Shown here: positions 51,744-64,000 of the stretch, one piece after another | Numbering within the stretch: the stretch's first letter is position 1 | Layout of the letters: every line of letters begins with the position of its first letter | Assembly (NCBI RefSeq): GCF_001423845.1 | Contig: NZ_LMPM01000002.1 | Coordinates: 248,001-312,000, forward strand | Direction: 5' to 3' | DNA from: Sphingomonas sp. Leaf357 | GTDB taxonomy: Bacteria > Pseudomonadota > Alphaproteobacteria > Sphingomonadales > Sphingomonadaceae | DNA: 64,000 nt | The notes under the pieces: generated by a model | Told to the model about the DNA's origin: nothing | The model's input: only the letters and a program-made list of their open reading frames with translations | Databases searched by the model: none | Program-made: the position numbers and the translations under genes

Positions 51744-52121
51744 ATGGCAGACCTGAACGCGCTGGTAGACAGCCTGAGCGCATTGACCGTCCTGGAAGCC
51801 GCTGAGCTTTCGAAGATGCTCGAAGAAAAGTGGGGCGTTTCGGCAGCAGCAGCTGTCGCAGCCGCTCCGGCCGGTGCCGGCGGCGCAGCCGCTCCGGCCG
51901 CTGAAGAGCAGACCGAATTCGACGTCATCCTGACGGGCGACGGCGGCAAGAAGATCAACGTCATCAAGGAAGTCCGTGCGATCACCGCGCTCGGCCTGAC
52001 CGAAGCCAAGACGCTGGTCGAGTCCGCTCCGAAGGCCATCAAGGAAGGCGTTTCGAAGGACGAAGCCGAGAAGATCAAGAAGCAGCTTGAAGAAGCCGGC
52101 GCGACCGTCGAGATCAAGTAA
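51744..52121 (+). CDS. rplL: 50S ribosomal protein L7/L12
   Basis: A 125-residue L7/L12. The N-terminal dimerisation domain ([20 protein letters not shown]) is followed by an Ala/Gly-rich hinge. The C-terminal domain is [20 protein letters not shown] then [20 protein letters not shown], which recruits translation factors. Normal length. The terminator after it separates this unit from rpoB. Confidence 0.97.
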   Translation: MADLNALVDSLSALTVLEAAELSKMLEEKWGVSAAAAVAAAPAGAGGAAAPAAEEQTEFDVILTGDGGKKINVIKEVRAITALGLTEAKTLVESAPKAIKEGVSKDEAEKIKKQLEEAGATVEIK

Positions 52122-52235
52122 GCCGCGGCGGGAGAGACGGGCCATTCTGGCCCGCACTCCCGCAAGGCCGGCCGGCGCGGCATGCCGCGTCCGACGAGCA
52201 TGGGCTTTGCCCATGCTGGCCGAAGCGAAAAGAAA

Positions 52236-52268
52236 GGGCGGCCCCAGCAATGGGACCGCCCTTTTTTT
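52236..52268 (+). terminator. rho-independent terminator after rplL
   Basis: GGGCGGCCCCA pairs with TGGGACCGCCC (one mismatch) around GCAA-like loop bases, followed by seven Ts. The convergent hydrolase gene ends immediately after it. Confidence 0.88.
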
Positions 52269-52269
52269 G

Positions 52270-54225
52270 TTACTTTACCATCGCCGCGCTCTGGTCCACG
52301 GCCACGACCGGCAACCACACCGCGCTCGCCTGCGCGCCGCCGCGCTCGATCGTTACCGTCGCCTTCGTGTAATCCGACTTCTTCGCCAGGAAGATGTTGG
52401 ACACGAACTTCTGCGGGTTGCGGTCGTAGAGCGGGAACAGGCTGGACTGGACCTGCACCATGATGCGGTGCCCTGGCTGGAACACGTGGTTCACGGTCGG
52501 CAGGCGGAACTTGTAGCGTTGCACCTTGCCCGCCGGGATCGCCGATGGCTTGGCGAAACTGTCACGATACCGGCCACGGAAGATGTCGAGGCTGATCGGC
52601 AGCTGATAGCCGCCCATCTTCGGATCGGTGGCGTTCTCGTCCGGATAGACGTCGATCACCTTGACGACGAAATCGCCGTCGGTGCCGGTCGTCTTGGCGA
52701 AGATGTCTGCGATCGGCGCGCCGGAGACGCGGACGGCCTCGGACAGGATCGGGGTTTCGTAGGTCATCACATCGGTGCGACCATCGACGCCGCGCTGGTC
52801 ACTGACCAGCCAGTCCCCCCAGCGGCCGTCGCCGAAATTCACCGGGCGCGGCAGATGTGGCACCGGCTTTGCGGGATCGGAGACGTAGCTGTCCTCCCCT
52901 GCCCCGGCCTTCTCGAAGCCGAGACCGCCACTGCCTTGCAGATAGATCGGTTTGAGCGGCGAGGCGCAGCCCTGGTCGCAGGCCAGCGGCCATTGTGCAA
53001 AGCGATCCCAGTGATTTTCGCCGGTATTGTAGATCGTCGCGGCGGGCAAAGTCACCGCCGGACCGTCCTTCAGATACTGATTGAACAGCGGTAGGACCAT
53101 TTCCTCGCGGAACTGCTCCGCCGTATCGCCGCGCCACTGGAACGGGCCAAGGCTGCGGCCCTCGCGGTTGATCTGGCTATGGCGCCAAGGCCCCATGACG
53201 AGGAAGTTGTTGCCGGTCTTGCCCTTTGCCTTGAGCGCCTCCCAAGCGGTGATCGCGCCATACATGTCCTCCTGATCCCACAGGCCCTGTTCCCAGATCG
53301 TGGGGACATTGGAGGGATTGGCGGCGAGCAACTTGTCCAGCGCCTGGCCCTGCCAGAAGGCGTCGTAGGACGGGTGGGCCAGCATCTTCTGCCAATAGGG
53401 CAGTTGCGAATAGCCGGACTTGTCGGCCCACGCCCCGGCCGAGCCGATGTCGCGGAAATTGTCGTAATCGTCGTAACCGCCGGTCGGCGGGACGCTGCCC
53501 TTGGCCTTATAACCGGTCTGTCCGCCCAACCAGGCGATGTTGGCCAGGCGGAACGCGCCGTAATGGAACCAGTCGTCGCCCATCCAGCCGTCGATCATCG
53601 GACTTTCAGGTGCGGCGACCTTCAGCGCCGGGTGGGGTCCCAGTAGCGCCATCGCCACGGTAAAGCCCTCATAGGACGATCCGATCATCCCGACCTTGCC
53701 GTTCGATTCCGGCAGGTTCGCCTTATTCACCAGCCAGTCGATCGTGTCGTAGGCGTCGGTGACGTGATCGACCTTCGTCTTGTTCAGCGGGCCGATCACC
53801 GGACGGGTGACGATATAGTCCCCTTCCGATCCGTATTTGCCGCGGATGTCCTGATAGACGCGGATATAGCCGTTGCGGACGAACATCTCGTCGGCCAGCG
53901 GCAGGGTGGAGAGCATCGACGAGCTGGTCGTGCGCTTGGCGCGGCTGCCGGCGTCGTACGGTGTGCGAGTCAGGACGATCGGCGCGTTCTTCGCATTCTT
54001 GGCGACGACGATGACGGTGAACAGCTTCGTCCCGTCGCGCATCGGGATCATCACCTCGCGCCGCTGATAATCGTCGGCCATCGTCGGCGGGATGAACTTG
54101 GCGGGGATGTCGCCACCCGGCGCAGATGCGACCGGCGCGGCATCGGCGCTCTTGGTCGGGGTCTGCTGGGCGGGTGCGGCCACCGCGAGGCCGGCGACGG
54201 CGAGAAGGGCAAGCGTGATCTTCAT
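52270..54225 (-). CDS. CocE/NonD-type hydrolase, alpha-amino-acid ester hydrolase-like
   Basis: A 651-residue exported alpha/beta-hydrolase. Signal peptide ends near VAAPAQ. RREVMIPMRDGTKLFTVIVV is the domain start. GMIGSSYEGFTVAMAL holds the nucleophile Ser at about residue 184, in the GxSYxG form of alpha-amino-acid ester hydrolases and glutaryl-7-ACA acylases. YQDIRGKYGSEGDY, ESPMIDGWMGDDWFHYGAFR (acidic cluster) and GPWRHSQINREG complete the set. The C-terminal jelly-roll (VNHVFQPGHRIMVQVQSSLF) is the X-Pro peptidase C-domain. Likely acts on dipeptides, amino-acid esters or beta-lactam-like amides in the periplasm. Single gene convergent with rplL. Confidence 0.85.
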   Translation of the reverse strand: MKITLALLAVAGLAVAAPAQQTPTKSADAAPVASAPGGDIPAKFIPPTMADDYQRREVMIPMRDGTKLFTVIVVAKNAKNAPIVLTRTPYDAGSRAKRTTSSSMLSTLPLADEMFVRNGYIRVYQDIRGKYGSEGDYIVTRPVIGPLNKTKVDHVTDAYDTIDWLVNKANLPESNGKVGMIGSSYEGFTVAMALLGPHPALKVAAPESPMIDGWMGDDWFHYGAFRLANIAWLGGQTGYKAKGSVPPTGGYDDYDNFRDIGSAGAWADKSGYSQLPYWQKMLAHPSYDAFWQGQALDKLLAANPSNVPTIWEQGLWDQEDMYGAITAWEALKAKGKTGNNFLVMGPWRHSQINREGRSLGPFQWRGDTAEQFREEMVLPLFNQYLKDGPAVTLPAATIYNTGENHWDRFAQWPLACDQGCASPLKPIYLQGSGGLGFEKAGAGEDSYVSDPAKPVPHLPRPVNFGDGRWGDWLVSDQRGVDGRTDVMTYETPILSEAVRVSGAPIADIFAKTTGTDGDFVVKVIDVYPDENATDPKMGGYQLPISLDIFRGRYRDSFAKPSAIPAGKVQRYKFRLPTVNHVFQPGHRIMVQVQSSLFPLYDRNPQKFVSNIFLAKKSDYTKATVTIERGGAQASAVWLPVVAVDQSAAMVK

Positions 54226-54298
54226 GGAGCGTTCCTCGATCTTCGGATGCTCCAGCTTTGCGCGCCGGATGACTCAAGATCAATCGTGGCGCGAACAA

Positions 54299-55423
54299 TC
54301 AGCGGGTGATCGCAAAGCCTTGCGGTCGCTGGCCGACCGCATCGTGCATCCGCGGACCGGCATCGAGACGAAACGGCACCATCTTTTCACCGGCCCCGCG
54401 GTCGATGCCGATCACCCAGGCGGAAGCGGTCTGCCCCTGCCCGCCGCCAGCCCAGCCGTACAGGACGTTGACCGAGAACATCGGCACGAAGAAGTTTCTC
54501 CCCCCGATCGCGACCGGGACGATCCCCTCCTGGGGTATCATCGCCATGCCGCCGAGCGTGATCGCCTGCCCCGGTGCGAGATCGAACCGCGCGACCAGCG
54601 GCTTTTCGATCGATTGCGCAAACAGGAGCTTCAGCATCGCGGCCTGATCGGCGCTGGCGTTCAACAGGCGGATGTCGACGCGGACATCGGTGGCGGGGAT
54701 CTCGCCGGAATTCCGCAGGCCGATCTCGTAATCGACCGCGCCGCTGGTCAGGTTGGTGCCGGCGCGCACCGGACGCATCGTTACATCGATGCGGGCACGG
54801 CCTTCTGGTGTCGCCGCAGTTGCCGGCTGAACCGGAGTGGGTGCCTTGGCGACGAGAGGTGTTGCGGAATCCGCATCGCTGATACCGATGTCTATCGTCT
54901 GTGCGGGTTCCGATATGTCGCGATCGCCACGCGATCGGACGCGAAAGACCGCAAATAGCAGCCCGGCCAGCGCGAGAATAGCGAGGCCGAGCCAGAGCCA
55001 TGGTCCGTTCGACTGCTCGGCTTCCACCGCAGCGGGAAGCGCGACGGTGGGCGTAGCGGCGGGGGTTGGACTGGTCTCGACCGCTGGTTCCGTGGTCGGG
55101 GTGGATGTCGCGGCGGGGGACGGTTCGGGAGTCGCGGTCGGGCGTGCCACTGGAGTGGGCGCAACGCGCGGAGTTGGCGTTGCCCTTGGCGCAGGGGCAC
55201 GCGGCAGAGTGGTTGCCGTCGGCTCCGGCGTGGGGGTCGCTATCGGGGTCGGCGTCGGCGTAGGCACCGGCGTGTCGCTCGGCGAACGGCTGGCGGGCAG
55301 GGAAAAGCCGTTGAGGTTCGGGATCAGCGGCGAGGCGTCGTTCTGCGCCCGGGCTGCTCCAGACAGCCCGATCATGGCCAGGAGAGGCAATCGCAAGGTC
55401 GCCGGGATCTTTATTCTTCGCAC
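54299..55423 (-). CDS. proline-rich membrane protein with C-terminal beta domain (paralogue 1), unknown
   Basis: A 374-residue protein I cannot assign to a named family. Order: signal peptide to about residue 26 (LSGAARAQ); Thr-Pro repeats at about 50-128 (many TPTP and ATPTP units); one membrane helix at about 141-160 (WLWLGLAILALAGLLFAVF); a basic stop (RVRSRGDR); then a beta-rich domain from about 211 (DVTMRPVRAGTNL, VDYEIGLRNSGEIPATDVRV). The charge pattern puts the last domain in the cytoplasm and the Pro-rich part in the periplasm. The gene upstream in transcription encodes a paralogue with the same order of parts, and the two are probably one unit. Confidence 0.7.
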   Translation of the reverse strand: MRRIKIPATLRLPLLAMIGLSGAARAQNDASPLIPNLNGFSLPASRSPSDTPVPTPTPTPIATPTPEPTATTLPRAPAPRATPTPRVAPTPVARPTATPEPSPAATSTPTTEPAVETSPTPAATPTVALPAAVEAEQSNGPWLWLGLAILALAGLLFAVFRVRSRGDRDISEPAQTIDIGISDADSATPLVAKAPTPVQPATAATPEGRARIDVTMRPVRAGTNLTSGAVDYEIGLRNSGEIPATDVRVDIRLLNASADQAAMLKLLFAQSIEKPLVARFDLAPGQAITLGGMAMIPQEGIVPVAIGGRNFFVPMFSVNVLYGWAGGGQGQTASAWVIGIDRGAGEKMVPFRLDAGPRMHDAVGQRPQGFAITR

Positions 55424-55560
55424 ACATGCGCCTTATCGGAAGAATTAGCCGTGCCATACGGCCCGGCGTCGGCTTGCGGCAAGCCGGTGCCGAGGCCGGA
55501 CAAAGGGAAGGCCCGCCCTCCCCATTAAGAGAAGACGGGCCGGTTCACCGTGCCGAAGGA

Positions 55561-56934
55561 TCAGGCGTGTTCGGGCACGCCCTGCAGATGCGCCGCGATG
55601 TCTTCGCGCATCAAGGGGCGGGCGAGCGAGATCGGCTCGATATGCGCGCCGTCGTCGTCGGTCACGCCGATCGAGAAGGTGGCGCAGGTGCGCCCCTCGC
55701 TGCCGTCGGGCAGGCGGTAGCGGGCATCGGCCATGATCACCGGCGAGAAATCGGCTTGCTCGCCGAGATCGCGCTTGAGCATCGCCAGCGTCGCGTCGAC
55801 CCTTGTGCCTTCGCCGGGCTCGATCGTCACCGGGGCGACACCGTCGTCGCCGCGCTCGATCAGCAGGCGTTCCATCTCGGCTTCGCTGGCCGAGCCGTCG
55901 GCGAACATAAACGTCGAGATGCGCACGTCCTGAGCCGCGATGTTGCCGGCATTGCCGACGGTCAGCTCGATCTCGACCAAAGCCTCATCGACGTTGCTGC
56001 CGGCGCGGACCGGACGCATGGCGAATTCGAGCCACGGGCGGTCGGCAACCGGAGCATCACCGGCGGTCAGCGCTTCGACATCCTCGGCCTCCGCCTCGGC
56101 CAAGCTGGCGTCCTCGGTAGCAACCGGAGCGATTTCGTCATTGGCAAAGGCAGCTGCGGCAGCCGGCGCGATCACCGGGGCGGCGCGCAGATATTGCGGC
56201 TGTTCGGCCACGACCGGGGTTTCGGCGCGGATCGCGGCAGGGGTGGCGACCGGCTCGGCCACCGGCTCGACATAGGTTTCTTCGTAATAGACCTCTTCGT
56301 CTGCACGACGGCGGCGCATCAGGAAGAAGGCGAGCAGGCCGCCGAGAACGACCACGCCGCCGACGATCCATGGCCAGACCGGGGCGCTTTCGGAAACGGT
56401 GCTCGTCTGGGTTGCGGCGGTCGATTGAGTTTCCGTTGCGGGTTGTGCGGGGGCCGGCGTTACATCGGCGGGCGCGGCGGCAGCTGGTGCCGGCGCAGGA
56501 ACTTCGGTGACGGGCGCTGCTGCGACGGGTGCCGGGGCGGCAGGTGCGGCTTCGGCGCGAACCGGAGCAGGACGGCTCACAGCAGCGGTGCGTGCGGTGC
56601 GAGCGGGAGCGCGACGCGGCGCTGCTTCGGCGCGGGCGGCTTCGGCCTGGGCCAAAGCTTCCGGTGCAATCGGCGTCGGGCTGTTGGGATCGCCAATGCC
56701 GTTACGCGACGTCGCGCCCTGGCTGACCGGTGCCGCTGCGCTCGCCTGCGGCAACGTCGGCACCACTGGCGGCGGCGTTACCGTCGTCTGTACCGGCGGC
56801 GTAGCGGCGGCGGGCGGCGGGGTGGCCGCCTCCTGTGCAAAGGCCGGGCCTGCTGTCATCAAAGCGACGGGCAGCAGGGCTGCTGGAACAAGCGCGACGA
56901 ACGCGCGGCGATGCGGGGGGATGGCGTTTTTCAT
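55561..56934 (-). CDS. proline-rich membrane protein with C-terminal beta domain (paralogue 2), unknown
   Basis: A 457-residue paralogue of the previous protein. Signal peptide (MTAGPAFAQ, about residue 34); a long Ala/Pro-rich region to about 180 (PAPAPVAAAPVTEVPAPAPA); membrane helix at about 186-206 (WPWIVGGVVVLGGLLAFFLM) followed by RRRR; an acidic linker; and from about 297 the shared domain WLEFAMRPVRAGSNVDEALV, ELTVGNAGNIAAQDVRIS. The MRPVRAG(T/S)N match and the following beta strands show common descent. Function unknown; the N-A-G-N style of strands recalls CARDB/DUF11-type beta-sandwich domains. It diverges from rpoB. Confidence 0.72.
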   Translation of the reverse strand: MKNAIPPHRRAFVALVPAALLPVALMTAGPAFAQEAATPPPAAATPPVQTTVTPPPVVPTLPQASAAAPVSQGATSRNGIGDPNSPTPIAPEALAQAEAARAEAAPRRAPARTARTAAVSRPAPVRAEAAPAAPAPVAAAPVTEVPAPAPAAAAPADVTPAPAQPATETQSTAATQTSTVSESAPVWPWIVGGVVVLGGLLAFFLMRRRRADEEVYYEETYVEPVAEPVATPAAIRAETPVVAEQPQYLRAAPVIAPAAAAAFANDEIAPVATEDASLAEAEAEDVEALTAGDAPVADRPWLEFAMRPVRAGSNVDEALVEIELTVGNAGNIAAQDVRISTFMFADGSASEAEMERLLIERGDDGVAPVTIEPGEGTRVDATLAMLKRDLGEQADFSPVIMADARYRLPDGSEGRTCATFSIGVTDDDGAHIEPISLARPLMREDIAAHLQGVPEHA

Positions 56935-57164
56935 AACGGAGACTCAATGAAGGGAACCCGGATTCGGACCCGCGAAAGACTCACTTTCAAGGTGAGGCGT
57001 TCATTTTCATCGATGAGTTGCGCGAAGTTCACACAAGTTCACGCGAAACGCCCGTTTGCTTGAGCCTCGATGCGGCCTAGCAAGTCTGTCGATGGTCATT
57101 GGCAAAGACCGTCATTCTGTAACGTCGCAAATCCAACATTTAAAGCGTCTGCACGCCAACTGCG

Positions 57165-57193
57165 TTGACTAAATCCAACACCCCGCCTATATC
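57165..57193 (+). promoter_or_regulatory. promoter of rpoB-rpoC
   Basis: TTGACT, a 17-bp spacer and TATATC, a near-consensus sigma-70 promoter about 210 bp before the rpoB start. The gap before it (56935-57164) also holds two AAGTTCAC direct repeats 10 bp apart at 57026-57043 and the AAATCCAACATT motif seen before rplK. Confidence 0.75.
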
Positions 57194-57402
57194 GCGCTCT
57201 CACCACAGACCTCGGGAAATGACGTGCCGTCGCGCAGCATGTCGATCGTATTGGGGTCTGCCGGTTTCCAAGACGCCGAAAGCTGCTGTTATCCGAGCAC
57301 GGACGACACGCGGCTTTTTGCGTTTTCCGCGTGCCCGCCCGGGCGAACCGGGCACTTAAATTTCGGCCTGTCTCAGGCCAAGACCGAGGGCAAAAGACCA
57401 AT

Positions 57403-61557
<4,155 letters not shown>

Positions 61558-61566
61558 GCCATCAAG

Positions 61567-61692
61567 TCCCTCTCCCTGTGGGAGAGGGATTTAGGGTGAG
61601 GGTGAGCCTGAGGCTCTGCGGCCGGTCACGGTCACCCTCACCTTCCCACCGGCTTCGCCGGTGGGCCCCTTCCTCTCCCGATGGGAGAGGAG
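61567..61692. repeat. nested palindromic repeat between rpoB and rpoC
   Basis: Outer hairpins CCTCTCCCTGTGGGAGAGG and CCTCTCCCGATGGGAGAGG flank GGTGAGGGTGA and its complement TCACCCTCACC. A further hairpin, CCCACCGGCTTCGCCGGTGGG, sits in the middle. The whole 126 bp can fold as a branched structure and almost fills the gap between the two genes. The CCCTCTCCC/GGGTGAGGG repeat is common in other Proteobacteria. Confidence 0.85.
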
Positions 61693-61696
61693 TTAG

Positions 61697-64000
<2,304 letters not shown>

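Overview
The window looks like a chromosomal segment of a GC-rich alphaproteobacterium of the Sphingomonadaceae, probably a Sphingomonas. The signs are alphaproteobacterial ribosomal proteins and RNA polymerase, two PEPxxWA-type PEP-CTERM proteins, an NDUFA12-type complex I accessory subunit beside a DUF2155 protein, a two-domain cold-shock protein, large TonB-dependent glycan uptake, and Sphingomonas-style palindromic intergenic repeats. This assignment rests on reading the translations, not on a database search.

Region 1 (1-18.9 kb) is mixed housekeeping and accessory DNA. It holds a truncated VapC-like PIN toxin, a DUF1993 protein, a hypoxanthine-DNA glycosylase, a DUF418 membrane protein, an AraC regulator, a hotdog thioesterase, a MliC-like lipoprotein and two convergent PEP-CTERM proteins. 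An orphan ParA is translationally coupled to aat, whose 3' end overlaps the DUF2155 gene antisense. NDUFA12, a methyltransferase, a VirK/YbjX protein and a frameshifted parDE module follow. Next come a DUF192 lipoprotein coupled to a double cold-shock protein, RecX, a fatty acyl-AMP ligase and a PAS-GGDEF-EAL protein.

Region 2 (19-33.8 kb) is a catabolic block. A tightly overlapping five-gene operon (D-aminoacylase-like amidohydrolase, RidA, GntP permease, lactonase, KDG kinase) diverges from a fold-III PLP dehydratase/aldolase. A TonB receptor, a GH29 alpha-L-fucosidase and a GH20 beta-N-acetylhexosaminidase follow. Together they suggest release of N-acetylglucosamine from fucosylated glycans and an oxidative route: GlcNAc-lactone, N-acetylglucosaminate, glucosaminate, 2-keto-3-deoxygluconate, KDPG. 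This is the most interesting system in the window. Operator-like repeats lie in the divergent promoter regions.

Region 3 (33.8-64 kb) carries the ancient order tRNA-Trp, secE, nusG, rplK, rplA, rplJ, rplL, rpoB, rpoC, all on the + strand but split at four junctions by unrelated genes, most of them on the minus strand. Between tRNA-Trp and secE sit a tandemly duplicated GT-C membrane protein and a GT2 glycosyltransferase; the duplication carries a copy of the tRNA-Trp 3' half. Between nusG and rplK sit a DUF885 peptidase, a terminase-like HTH protein, a LuxR regulator and an outer-membrane barrel. Between rplA and rplJ sit a second AraC paralogue, a PhoX phosphatase and a vapB/vapC remnant. 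Between rplL and rpoB sit an alpha-amino-acid ester hydrolase-like enzyme and two paralogous proline-rich membrane proteins of unknown function. rpoB and rpoC are themselves separated by a palindromic repeat. rpoC runs off the right edge.
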